NCBI RefSeq assembly: GCF_009827455.1
Contig: NZ_WTYZ01000001.1
Location: 1,559,001 to 1,623,000 of the forward strand
Reading direction: 5' to 3'
DNA: 64,000 nt
Source: Pontixanthobacter aestiaquae
GTDB taxonomy: Bacteria; Pseudomonadota; Alphaproteobacteria; Sphingomonadales; Sphingomonadaceae
The number at the start of each line of letters is the position of its first letter. The stretch's first letter is position 1. Positions 8,501 through 16,781 of the stretch are shown here, piece after piece. Below the pieces are notes generated by a model. It was given only the letters and a program-made list of their open reading frames with translations, searched no databases and was not told the DNA's origin. Made by a program: the position numbers and the translations under genes.

Positions 8501-9404
8501 CGCCGAGATAGTCCCCGATAGCGAGCATCGCGGCTTAGTTGCTCGCCTGCCGCAATTGCCGCGTGATCTGGCGCAATTGGCGCGCTTTGACCGGCCAATT
8601 GGTTGGTGGCTGTTGTTCTGGCCTTGTGCGTGGGGATTATGGCTTGCGGGGCAGGGATTCCAATGGACGCTGCTCGCGTGGTTTATGCTGGGTAGCATCG
8701 CCATGCGGGGCGCGGGATGCGTGTATAATGACATCGTCGATGCAGATCTGGACAGGAAAGTCGCGCGAACCGCGGTCAGACCTGTTGCGAGCGGTCGTGT
8801 GTCGAAGAAGGCGGCTTGGCTGTGGTTGATCACGTTGAGTTTGATCGGTTTGATCGTGCTGCTGCAGATCCGGTGGGAGGCCCAATTGGTCGCGCTCGGT
8901 AGCCTCTCCATGGTCGCGGCCTATCCTTTCATGAAGCGGATTACATGGTGGCCGCAGGCGTGGCTCGGATTGGTGTTTACTTGGGGCGTTCTGGTCGGCT
9001 GGGTGACAATCCGCTCGGACAATCTTGATGCGCTGGCCGCGCTCTACGCAGGTGCCGTCCTGTGGGTAATCGGCTTCGACACCATTTATGCTCTGCAAGA
9101 CCGGGAAGACGATGCGCTGGTTGGCATCCGGTCCAGCGCGCTGCGCTTGGGCAACGGCGTGAAGGGCGGTGTCACACTGTTCTACCTTGGCGCGGTTGCA
9201 CTTTGGGCGCTGGCGTTCTGGCTGCTTCGGGCAGACTGGATTGCCTTGCTGACGCTGATACCGGTGGCGGGCCATTTGCTGTGGCAAGTGACGACGCTGA
9301 ACGCAGATGATCCTGCGAATCCTCTCGAGCGGTTCAGGTCCAACCGGATGGCGGGCGCGCTGATGGCGGCGGCGTGTTTTGTGGTTGGTAATGCTGGCGG
9401 CTAG
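8490..9404 (+). CDS. ubiA: 4-hydroxybenzoate octaprenyltransferase UbiA
   Basis: 304 aa, polytopic. The first aspartate-rich motif is NDIVDADLDRKVARTAVRPVASG at about residues 86-108, and the second is YALQDREDDALVGIRSSA near residue 200. Together they define UbiA prenyltransferases. RFDRPIGWWLLFWPCAWGLW at the N-terminus is the family's typical first helix. It attaches the polyprenyl tail to 4-hydroxybenzoate in the inner membrane for ubiquinone synthesis. It overlaps the preceding small membrane gene and is divergent from rsmE-gshA. Confidence 0.95.
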   Translation: MPNNAEIVPDSEHRGLVARLPQLPRDLAQLARFDRPIGWWLLFWPCAWGLWLAGQGFQWTLLAWFMLGSIAMRGAGCVYNDIVDADLDRKVARTAVRPVASGRVSKKAAWLWLITLSLIGLIVLLQIRWEAQLVALGSLSMVAAYPFMKRITWWPQAWLGLVFTWGVLVGWVTIRSDNLDALAALYAGAVLWVIGFDTIYALQDREDDALVGIRSSALRLGNGVKGGVTLFYLGAVALWALAFWLLRADWIALLTLIPVAGHLLWQVTTLNADDPANPLERFRSNRMAGALMAAACFVVGNAGG

Positions 9405-9413
9405 CGTGCAGCA

Positions 9414-10679
9414 TTAATCGACCAGCTTGCCGCCTTTGATCACTGCATCGACATCGGCCAGTTCGCCAACATCCGTCAATGGATCCCCATCGACAGCGAT
9501 GATATCGGCCCATGCGCCGGGCTTGATCACACCGACTTGGCCCGTCTGACCCAAAGCATCTGCGGCATTCACAGTCGCAGCCCGGATCGCTTGCAGCGGC
9601 GACATGCCGTATTCGACCATCACGCGAAATTGCCCGCCGACCAACTCGTGAGGCATAACTGCCGCGTCGGAAGCAAAGACCATTTTTACGCCTGCTTCAT
9701 GCGCTTTCCGAAAATTGTCACGTTGGGCCTGGCTAAGTGCGCGCTCTTTGTTGAGATTCTCCTCCAGCACGCCATTTGCTGCACCTTGCGACAGCGTGTA
9801 TTCGGTATTGAAGATATCCATGCTCAGGAAAGTGCCGCGTTCCTTGGCGAGCTTGATGCCTTCGTCGTCAATGTAGCTAGCATGTTCGATTGTATCGAAG
9901 CCCGCGCGAATTGCGGCTTTGATTCCCTTTGCACCGTGCGCATGGGCGGCTGCCTTTAAGCCCCAGAAATGGGCTTCATCCGCAATCGCGGTAAGCTCCT
10001 CTAACGATAGTTGTTGGATGCCAGGTGCAGTGTTGCGAGAGAACACGCCGCCAGTCGCGCAGGCCTTGATAACTTCGGCACCATATTTGCGTTGTTCGCG
10101 GACGCGTTTGCGAAGTTCTTCGGGGCCATCGCCGACCGCGGGGCTCTTCGCCTCGAAGCTGGGCGGTAGGAAGGTTTCATCGCAGTGACCACCAGTTGCG
10201 CCGAGAGCGTGGGCCGCACCAACGATGCGCGGTCCTTCGACCCAGCCTTCTTCGATCGCCTGGTCGATCCCGACCACATTGTAATCCGATGCACCCAAAT
10301 TGCGGATAGTTGTGAAGCCGCCGTCGAGCATTTTCTTGGCATTGCCGACAGCGACAGCGGTCCAGAACCGGTCAGAGAATTGCAAGCCGCTATAGCCGCC
10401 ATATTCCGGCCGGCCGTCAAGATGGACATGCATATCGATCAGGCCCGGCAGCAGCGTATGGCCGCTCAGATCGATGACCTGCGCCCCTGCAGGTGGGGCG
10501 CGATTGGTTGCGACTTCGGTTACTTTGCCATCCACCACGGTAATCAACGGGCCATCGACATATTCGCCGGTTTCGACATCGAGCATCCGGTCAGCCGAAA
10601 TGAACACCGTCTCCGCCAATGCCGGGGAGGCTGAAAGCGCCAAGGCAGCAGCGCTCAGCAAGTATGAAAATTTCAGCAT
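9414..10679 (-). CDS. Secreted metal-dependent amidohydrolase (imidazolonepropionase/prolidase-like)
   Basis: 421 aa with a Sec signal peptide ending in ASPALA (residues 17-22). Metal-binding motifs appear in order: LIDMHVHLDG (HxH), EVIKACATGG (bridging lysine), AAHAHG, TIEHAS (histidines) and FASDAAVMPH (aspartate). This fits the amidohydrolase superfamily branch that includes periplasmic Xaa-Pro dipeptidase-like and imidazolonepropionase-like enzymes. The physiological substrate is unknown. The ribosome binding site GAGGGGG is strong. The start lies within the tail of the upstream VOC frame, so it may be read from the same transcript. Confidence 0.88.
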   Translation of the reverse strand: MLKFSYLLSAAALALSASPALAETVFISADRMLDVETGEYVDGPLITVVDGKVTEVATNRAPPAGAQVIDLSGHTLLPGLIDMHVHLDGRPEYGGYSGLQFSDRFWTAVAVGNAKKMLDGGFTTIRNLGASDYNVVGIDQAIEEGWVEGPRIVGAAHALGATGGHCDETFLPPSFEAKSPAVGDGPEELRKRVREQRKYGAEVIKACATGGVFSRNTAPGIQQLSLEELTAIADEAHFWGLKAAAHAHGAKGIKAAIRAGFDTIEHASYIDDEGIKLAKERGTFLSMDIFNTEYTLSQGAANGVLEENLNKERALSQAQRDNFRKAHEAGVKMVFASDAAVMPHELVGGQFRVMVEYGMSPLQAIRAATVNAADALGQTGQVGVIKPGAWADIIAVDGDPLTDVGELADVDAVIKGGKLVD

Positions 10680-11206
10680 GGTATCCCCCTCATTGATGTT
10701 GTGCCGTCATACAGGGTGAGGCGCGGTTGTGAACGGGCGTTTGCTCTTTTCTTGGGGGTGCTCGCTTTGGTTTCGTCGGCGTTCTCGGCGCTTTGGTGGG
10801 CTGTCAAACAGCGGCTCGCGCAGGATGATCTCATTCCATAGCTGACAATCTCAAACTCTATCCCGTCCCAGTCGAAGAAGTAGAACGAACTCGGGCCCGG
10901 ATCATATGTGCCGTCGCTGAATGGCTCTAGTCCGGCATCGACAACCACTTTCCGTGCTGCCGCGAGATCATCGACTTGTAGTGCCACATGGTTGAGCGGT
11001 TGGCCTTTGCTAAACCCGCCTTTTGCGGTGTCGTTGGTGTAAAGCGACAGATAATCGGTCTCGCTTCCAACATGGATGGTGTAGCCATTGCCCATTGATG
11101 GGCCTTCCCAGCGGATATGCCAGCCGCACAATTGTTGGAAGAAAGCGGCACTGCGCTGCGGGTTGGTGACGGTCAGATTGGCGTGTTCTAACTTTGCTTG
11201 GGGCAT
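10673..11206 (-). CDS. VOC (glyoxalase/bleomycin-resistance) family protein, possible 3' frameshift
   Basis: 177 aa from the ATG at 11206, which has AGGAGAA upstream; further upstream frame is not coding. The vicinal-oxygen-chelate fold is clear: LEHANLTVTNPQRSAAFF at the N-terminus, PLNHVALQVDDLAAAR in the middle and YFFDWDGIEFEIVSY at about residue 125. After that the residues look unnatural, and the frame runs over the amidohydrolase start. Adding one base in the GG run at about 10837 would give GNEIILREPLFDSPPKRRER and a stop at 10707, which looks more protein-like. The promoter carries a SoxR operator, so the gene is probably induced by redox-active compounds. Confidence 0.8.
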   Translation of the reverse strand: MPQAKLEHANLTVTNPQRSAAFFQQLCGWHIRWEGPSMGNGYTIHVGSETDYLSLYTNDTAKGGFSKGQPLNHVALQVDDLAAARKVVVDAGLEPFSDGTYDPGPSSFYFFDWDGIEFEIVSYGMRSSCASRCLTAHQSAENADETKASTPKKRANARSQPRLTLYDGTTSMRGIPC

Positions 11207-11274
11207 TGGGTTCTCCTGTTCGCAGTTGAGCAATTTTGCGATTGCGACGCATCGCCGAATCACGATGCTTGGTA

Positions 11275-11305
11275 ATTCTGCAACCTCAAGCTAAGGTGAG
11301 GTCAA
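11275..11305 (-). promoter_or_regulatory. MerR-type promoter of the VOC gene with 19-bp spacer
   Basis: Read on the minus strand: -35 TTGACC (11300-11305), a spacer of exactly 19 bases, and -10 CAGAAT (11275-11280). The over-long spacer with the operator between the two elements is the hallmark of promoters activated by MerR-family proteins through DNA distortion. The VOC start codon lies about 70 bases downstream. Confidence 0.75.
11284..11301. promoter_or_regulatory. SoxR operator
   Basis: CCTCAAGCTAAGGTGAGG at 11284-11301 is an 18-bp near-palindrome that closely matches the known SoxR box (CCTCAAGTTAACTTGAGG in enterobacteria). It lies between the divergent VOC gene and soxR, and within the 19-bp spacer region of the VOC promoter. 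Confidence 0.85.
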
Positions 11306-11326
11306 GGTATATTTTGGAAGGCAGAA

Positions 11327-11782
11327 ATGGCTTTGAGAGCGCTGACGAAAAAGGATTTTCTGACGATTGGCGAGGTTGCTGCGCGCACCGGTTTGTCGGT
11401 TTCAGCCATCCGCTTCTACGAAGAGAAGGGGCTGGTGCAGTCGCTCCGGACGAGTGGAAACCAGCGCCGGTTTCTGCGGTCGGATATCCGGCGCCTCAGC
11501 TTTATCCTGATCGCCCAGAACCTTGGATTAGCGCTGGCGGAGATTGAAGATGAGCTGGGCAAATTGCCGCAAGGCCGCAATCCTACCGCGCGTGACTGGG
11601 CGAAGATCAGCACGTCGATCCGCAAACAGCTCGATGCCAGAATTGCCTTGCTGGAGCGCACGCGCGATCGGCTGGACGGGTGTATCGGCTGCGGTTGCTT
11701 GAGCATGAAGAAGTGCCAGCTTTACAATAAAGATGACCGCGCGGGCGATGGCGGCTCAGGACCGCGCCACATTCTCAGTTAG
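11327..11782 (+). CDS. soxR: Redox-sensitive transcriptional activator SoxR
   Basis: 151 aa. The MerR-type winged helix is FLTIGEVAARTGLSVSAIRFYEEKGL at about residues 10-35. A dimerisation coiled coil follows, then the [2Fe-2S] cluster site CIGCGCLSMKKC at about residues 122-133, with the C-x2-C-x-C-x5-C spacing of SoxR. Oxidation of the cluster by redox-cycling compounds or superoxide turns on target promoters. Outside enterobacteria SoxR usually acts directly on a few stress or detoxification genes; here the adjacent VOC gene is the likely target. GGAAGG precedes the ATG. Confidence 0.95.
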   Translation: MALRALTKKDFLTIGEVAARTGLSVSAIRFYEEKGLVQSLRTSGNQRRFLRSDIRRLSFILIAQNLGLALAEIEDELGKLPQGRNPTARDWAKISTSIRKQLDARIALLERTRDRLDGCIGCGCLSMKKCQLYNKDDRAGDGGSGPRHILS

Positions 11783-11791
11783 CGGGCTGAT

Positions 11792-12334
11792 CTAAAGCCC
11801 TTCCGGCCCCAATTGCGGATCCAAATCGCGTGGACGCATAAAATGGATCAACTTGCCGCAGTCCTTTTTAAGCTCCGACCAATCATCAATATCGACTTCG
11901 AACACTGCAAAAGTCGCGGTGGGAAACTTCGTCGCAGCCGTATCAAATAGCGCATTTTCTGCCTCTGGCGGTACCAGCGCATAAACCAGTTCTTGCAGTC
12001 CCGGATTGTGACCCGCGACCAACACCGTCTCCGCATCTCCGCCAAATTCATGCACCACATCGAGAATCGTATCGACGCTGGCGAGATAAAGCCGTTTGTC
12101 GAGATGGGGCTCCATATCGGGGAGGGCTATCTCGATGGTGCGCTGCACACGTTCGGCCGAACTGGCGAGCACCACATCCCAATCAGTGCCATGTTCGGCC
12201 CCGTACTCCGCAATATGCCGCCCGATCAGCTTGGCACCTTTGCGCCCGCGATCATTGAGCCCGCGATCAAAATCGCGCGTCCCGATATCGTCCCAATCGG
12301 ACTTTGCATGGCGGAGGATGGCCAAGGTTTTCAA
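11792..12334 (-). CDS. sixA: SixA-type phosphohistidine phosphatase
   Basis: About 180 aa if it starts at the TTG at 12334, 14 bases after the helicase stop. A longer frame to 12418 would overlap the helicase by 71 bases. The histidine-phosphatase core starts immediately: TLAILRHAKSDWDD with the RH motif, then LNDRGRKGA, SSAERVQRT and VAGHNPGLQEL with the second histidine. SixA removes phosphate from histidine phosphotransfer proteins such as NPr/HPr or HPt domains. Length and motif order fit the family. Confidence 0.85.
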   Translation of the reverse strand: MKTLAILRHAKSDWDDIGTRDFDRGLNDRGRKGAKLIGRHIAEYGAEHGTDWDVVLASSAERVQRTIEIALPDMEPHLDKRLYLASVDTILDVVHEFGGDAETVLVAGHNPGLQELVYALVPPEAENALFDTAATKFPTATFAVFEVDIDDWSELKKDCGKLIHFMRPRDLDPQLGPEGL

Positions 12335-12347
12335 GAAAGGCTCGTTT

Positions 12348-15101
12348 TCAAAAGGGAATGCTATCCTCGTCCAGAGTGATGCCGGAGGCTTCCGGCGTTG
12401 TTGGCTTACCCGAAACACCTTCTGAGACCCGTTGTAAAGCCTCGTCCAGTGTCAGGCGTATGACAGGCGTGCCTGGCGGAAAGGCGCTGAGCAGGCGGCT
12501 GGGGAAGGCAGCGGACAGTACAACGAAGTGGCCCTTATCATCCTTGCTGCGGATCAGGCGCCCGAAAGCCTGCGCCAGTCGTGCGCGGATCATCCGGTCA
12601 TCATAGGCGCTGCCGCCACCAGCTGCGCGCCGCGCGCGGTGCAGAATGCTGGGCTTGGGCCACGGCACGCCTTCCATCACCACACAGCGCAGCGATTCGC
12701 CGGGGACATCGACTCCATCGCGCAAGGCATCGGTGCCCAGCAAAGACGCTCTCGGATCATCGCGGAAAATATCGACCAGCGTGCCGGTATCGATCGGATC
12801 GACATGCTGCGCGAACAGCGGAAGCCCGCCGCGCGCCAGCCGGTCGGCAATTCGGCCATGCACCGCGCGCAGCCTCCTGATTGCGGTAAATAGCCCCAGC
12901 ACACCGCCGCCCGCCGCTTCGATCATCCGGGCATAGCCGCCTGCGAGCGCAGGCAGATCGCCGCGTTTGATATCGGTGACGATCAGCACTTCGGCGCGTC
13001 CCGCATAATCGAACGGGCTATCGGCAGAGGAAAGCCGCGGCTGGACCTCGATATAGGGCGCGCCGCTGGCGGCAACCGCGCTATCCCAATCCTCGCCATC
13101 CCTGAGCGTTGCCGATGTCAGCATCACCCCATGCGACGGCTCCAGCACGACTTTGGCGAACGGCTTCATCGGATCGAGCCAGCGGCGGTGGATGCCGATA
13201 TCGAACTCGCGCGCTTCGGAGCGTTCAACCGAAAGCCAGTCGACAAATTCGGGATCGCTCGGCCCGCCCATCCGGTTAAGCAGCGATTCCCACGCCGCCA
13301 GCAGATCGACGCGCCAGCTGAGCGAATGGCGCGCTCCTTCGATCCGCGCGCGGCCTTGGCCATCGAGCCAATCGGGGGCATCCTCGATAATCGATTCCAA
13401 CCGGACGCCGAGCTTGATGAGCGGATGACGGATCGCGGCGAGAGCGCTTTCGGCCTGTCCCGCCAGTTCCACGAAATTGCCCGGCAGCTGCGCCGCCTCT
13501 GTTTCGATGCCGTAGCCAGCCTCCTGTCCCCTCAGACCATTGGCACTTTCGTCGCGGGCGTATGTGAGCGAGCGAACCGCCGCGAGTAGGCTTTCAACCG
13601 GTCCCCATGGCTCATTATCATTCAGCCTCTGCAGCCAGCCATCGCCCGGCAGTGCTTGTGCCGCTTCAATCGCTGCCTCAACCGCTTCACCGCCCGCATC
13701 GTCATAGCTGGCAACATCGGCCAGCCGCGCTGCCAAGCCGCGTCTGCGGCCTTTATTCTTGCGCTCGGGCCCGATGATCCAGCGGCGCAGTTCGATCGTC
13801 TCCTGCCCGGTCAGCGCAGCGGCGAAAGTCGAATCCGCCGCCTGCATCACATGATGGCCCTCATCGAAGATGATGCGGCTGGGACGCTGGGCGTGGTCGC
13901 GGCCTCTGGCGGCATTGATCATGACCAGCGCGTGGTTGGCAATCACCAGATCGGCCTGTGCAGAGGCGCGGGCGGAGCGCTCGATAAAACACTTCCGGTA
14001 ATGCGGGCACCCCGCATAGACGCACTCGCCGCGTTGGTCGGTGAGGGCGGCAATGCCGCGCTTGCGAAACAGCGTGCCGAGCCAGCCGGGCAGATCACCG
14101 CCGATCATATCGCCATCGCGGGAGAAGCTGGCCCAGCGTGCTACCAGCTGCGCAAGGATCGCCGGCCGGCCGCCAAACCCGCCCTGCATGGCGTCTTCCA
14201 GATTGAGCAGGCAGAGATAATTCTCACGCCCCTTGCGCACGACAACGGGGCGGCTCCCATCGGGGCGTTGCTCTGGCCAGGCGCGGCGGCTTTCGGAGCG
14301 CAATTGCCGCTGCAAATTCTTGGTGAAAGTCGAAACCCACACTGTGCCGCGCGCTGCATTTGCCCACAGCGATGCGGGCGCGAGATAGCCGAGCGTCTTG
14401 CCGATTCCGGTACCCGCTTGCGCCAGCAGAACATGCGGCACATCGCGCTTGTCACGTGGCTCGAACACTTTGCCGACAGCTTTCGCATAGTCGCGTTGGC
14501 CCTGCCGCCGTTCGGCTCCGTCGCCAGTCAGGTGATCGAGCTGCGCTTCGATTGTGTCTTCGGGAATGGAGATCTGCGCGGGCTGCGGGCGCTCGGGCGT
14601 TTCCTCCCATTCGGGTAGCTTGGCGAACAGCCACTTCTCCGCCCGCTCAGGCTTGCGAATATGCGGGCTGAGGATTTGTGCCCACGGCCAGCGCATCTTG
14701 GTCAGCGATTGGAGGCTGGACCACGCGCCATCGCGTTCCGCCCACTCCTCGCTTTCACAATGTTCAAGGATTTTTCCGGCTGCGAGCTGGAGTAGGGCGG
14801 GCACAGCGTCGTCGCTGGCGGGTTCATCCAGCGCCAGCGCATCGGCCAAGCCTTTCGGCGTCGGAACGCAAAACCGCGCGGGGAAAACGAAAGCGTAAAG
14901 CTCCAATAGATCGAGACCGGAGAGATCGGGATAGCCGAGCCGCGTCGCCACCAGCGGCGCGTTGAGCATCAGCGCAGGCGTATCCGCCGCCGCCATAATC
15001 GCCTCACCCTTGGACAGTCCCCGCGTATTGCCATTGGCGTCGCGCAACCACGTGCCAGCATGCGAGGCGTGAAGTGCAGCAAGGGGGAGCGGCTGGGGCA
15101 T
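12348..15101 (-). CDS. DinG/XPD-type ATP-dependent DNA helicase
   Basis: 917 aa. Walker A is LLAQAGTGIGKTLGY at about residues 226-240, and the DEAH-type Walker B is IIFDEGHHVMQ near 415. Between them a cysteine cluster (NYLCLL, then CVYAGCPHYRKC) forms the expected [4Fe-4S] site of the Rad3/XPD/DinG family. C-terminal helicase motifs include GTDALRDGVDVPGESLR and the final QAFGRLIRSKDD arginine-finger region. It unwinds DNA 5'-3' and probably works in repair or R-loop removal. The approximately 200-residue N-terminal extension is typical of the alphaproteobacterial version. No LexA box is obvious upstream. Confidence 0.92.
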   Translation of the reverse strand: MPQPLPLAALHASHAGTWLRDANGNTRGLSKGEAIMAAADTPALMLNAPLVATRLGYPDLSGLDLLELYAFVFPARFCVPTPKGLADALALDEPASDDAVPALLQLAAGKILEHCESEEWAERDGAWSSLQSLTKMRWPWAQILSPHIRKPERAEKWLFAKLPEWEETPERPQPAQISIPEDTIEAQLDHLTGDGAERRQGQRDYAKAVGKVFEPRDKRDVPHVLLAQAGTGIGKTLGYLAPASLWANAARGTVWVSTFTKNLQRQLRSESRRAWPEQRPDGSRPVVVRKGRENYLCLLNLEDAMQGGFGGRPAILAQLVARWASFSRDGDMIGGDLPGWLGTLFRKRGIAALTDQRGECVYAGCPHYRKCFIERSARASAQADLVIANHALVMINAARGRDHAQRPSRIIFDEGHHVMQAADSTFAAALTGQETIELRRWIIGPERKNKGRRRGLAARLADVASYDDAGGEAVEAAIEAAQALPGDGWLQRLNDNEPWGPVESLLAAVRSLTYARDESANGLRGQEAGYGIETEAAQLPGNFVELAGQAESALAAIRHPLIKLGVRLESIIEDAPDWLDGQGRARIEGARHSLSWRVDLLAAWESLLNRMGGPSDPEFVDWLSVERSEAREFDIGIHRRWLDPMKPFAKVVLEPSHGVMLTSATLRDGEDWDSAVAASGAPYIEVQPRLSSADSPFDYAGRAEVLIVTDIKRGDLPALAGGYARMIEAAGGGVLGLFTAIRRLRAVHGRIADRLARGGLPLFAQHVDPIDTGTLVDIFRDDPRASLLGTDALRDGVDVPGESLRCVVMEGVPWPKPSILHRARRAAGGGSAYDDRMIRARLAQAFGRLIRSKDDKGHFVVLSAAFPSRLLSAFPPGTPVIRLTLDEALQRVSEGVSGKPTTPEASGITLDEDSIPF

Positions 15102-15231
15102 CGTCCAAAGCTATGGAAAGCGCGGAACGGAAAGTAAACGGGGGCGGGGGATTTGTCGGCGGTGGGGTGGATGGTGGATGCCCGCTAACGACCCGATTGC
15201 GACCGTTGCATAGGCCCGCTTCACTTATGTT

Positions 15232-16353
15232 TCAGTCTGAATCGACCACTAAGGTCGGTTTACCCGCCATCACGGACACGCATTGGTCAGGGTAGTTTGC
15301 ACGCGACAAAGAATCTAGCCCTCCCACCGTCTGCGAAGATGCCTTGACCAGCACGAAGGGATAAGAGCGGCTCGGTTCGAAACCACAATGTTCGCCCACA
15401 ACACCCACGCGAACAGCAATCGAATGGTTATCAAAATCCTTTTGCGGACCGAACTCAGTCACGAAAAAGTTTTCGGTCGCATTGGGCATTTCTCCAACCG
15501 CGTACAGACCGAGAAGTTCGTTTTCAAAATTGATCTGTGACAATACTTGCGACAGCTCGTCTTGGGAAAGCGCATTTCCAACCCATGACTGCCGCACTTC
15601 GGCGGATGAGCGAAAAAGAAGAGCCTCGCTCTTCACCGGGCCATTGAAACCCCGGTGCAACACGGTGAACGGCGCGTTCGGTCCTGGTTTGTAAACCTTT
15701 CGCCAGGGCACGGCGATCTCTGTTGGAGGATCACCCAGAACATCAATCCGCGCCTGCATGATCTTGGCTACTTCATCAAAACGCTCAGGCAATTGCCCGC
15801 CATCGTCGGGAAGATCAGCCAGCATAGCTACCCTCTCGAGATATGCCGCGAAATAGACTTCGTCCCTGACGAGCATTGCTACGTAGCTCTCCATCGCCAA
15901 CTTGTCGGCCCGCAAGCCATCGATTACTTCAGCGTAGAGCGTACGTTTTTCGCCATCACCTATGATCCAACCAGGATCGTAATTTGCGGGAATCGATAGG
16001 TCCGCGTCGCGCACTCTGTCCATGAGTGCTGCAAAGCGCAGGGGATCGCGTGCAAGGCTCTCTTCGACAAACTTGCCGTTTTTGGCAAGAACCTCGACAA
16101 GATTTGAACGCTCATACAATTCGAGAGGGTCCTTCGGCGGAAGCAAGGTCACATCTGCAGTGGCCCGAATGCTCGTTACGACACTGAGAAAGGCCGCATC
16201 ATCGTCGCGACCTTCTTCCTCACAAGCCTTGGAGCCTGCGCCCAATTCGAGGACGTTGCTCCCTGCGTGGTTCATGATTGCAACAGTACATGCGGAGACC
16301 GGCTCATCATCTGCAGATTGTGAGGCAAGGGCCAAGAGTAGAGCTAAGATCAT
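15232..16353 (-). CDS. Secreted protein of unknown function
   Basis: 373 aa with an N-terminal signal peptide (MILALLLALASQSA). No family is recognised. The mature part is acidic and mixed alpha/beta, with cysteines at ACTVA, KACEEE, EHCGFE and DQCVSV that may form disulfides in the periplasm. It is flanked by the helicase gene and the lysyl-tRNA synthetase gene, with no obvious functional link. Confidence 0.7.
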   Translation of the reverse strand: MILALLLALASQSADDEPVSACTVAIMNHAGSNVLELGAGSKACEEEGRDDDAAFLSVVTSIRATADVTLLPPKDPLELYERSNLVEVLAKNGKFVEESLARDPLRFAALMDRVRDADLSIPANYDPGWIIGDGEKRTLYAEVIDGLRADKLAMESYVAMLVRDEVYFAAYLERVAMLADLPDDGGQLPERFDEVAKIMQARIDVLGDPPTEIAVPWRKVYKPGPNAPFTVLHRGFNGPVKSEALLFRSSAEVRQSWVGNALSQDELSQVLSQINFENELLGLYAVGEMPNATENFFVTEFGPQKDFDNHSIAVRVGVVGEHCGFEPSRSYPFVLVKASSQTVGGLDSLSRANYPDQCVSVMAGKPTLVVDSD

Positions 16354-16781
16354 TCCCAGACGTTACCCTATGTCGCGCTACGCGACCAGAGGGCCAACTT
16401 TCGAGAAGATCTCGATGTCCGCTTTCCACCCTAGTTTCGGACGTAGCCTGAATCTTCAATAATCGACCGCACCGAACTGCTTAACGACACGCCCGCTGTC
16501 CTACATATCCCGCAGTGTCTATACCCCGCGCATGGCCAGCCGAGTTTCCTTTCCAAGCGTTCGAATGGCGACGGTGTTGGGTCGTCATGCCGCGCTGTGC
16601 AGTCACAGAGTGCTGTTTTGAAAGGTCACGGACGCTCGCTCGCTGGCGTGCCCAAACCCCTGATTTCCCGAATAAAGCGGCGAAAGGTCACAGAAATAAT
16701 ACCTGCCGTATGCGCTCCACTTTGCCCCACTACTCGCCTTCGCACTTGCAACATTGCACGAAGCGCGCAAAAGGCTCCGCT
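16354..16781. other. 428-bp intergenic region before lysK
   Basis: No gene with coding character is seen. The lysK frame is open upstream to 16515, but the implied residues (Cys/Arg-rich, no family match) do not look coding. A short perfect inverted repeat GTCGCG-cta-CGCGAC lies at 16372-16386. The region must hold the lysK promoter, and presumably that of the divergent secreted-protein gene; no convincing -35/-10 pair was found by eye. Confidence 0.5.

Noticed and set aside
16515..16781. An 89-codon N-terminal extension of lysyl-tRNA synthetase
   Set aside because: Class I LysRS starts at MTDSTLMETA-like residues; the extension is Cys/Arg-rich and unlike the family.
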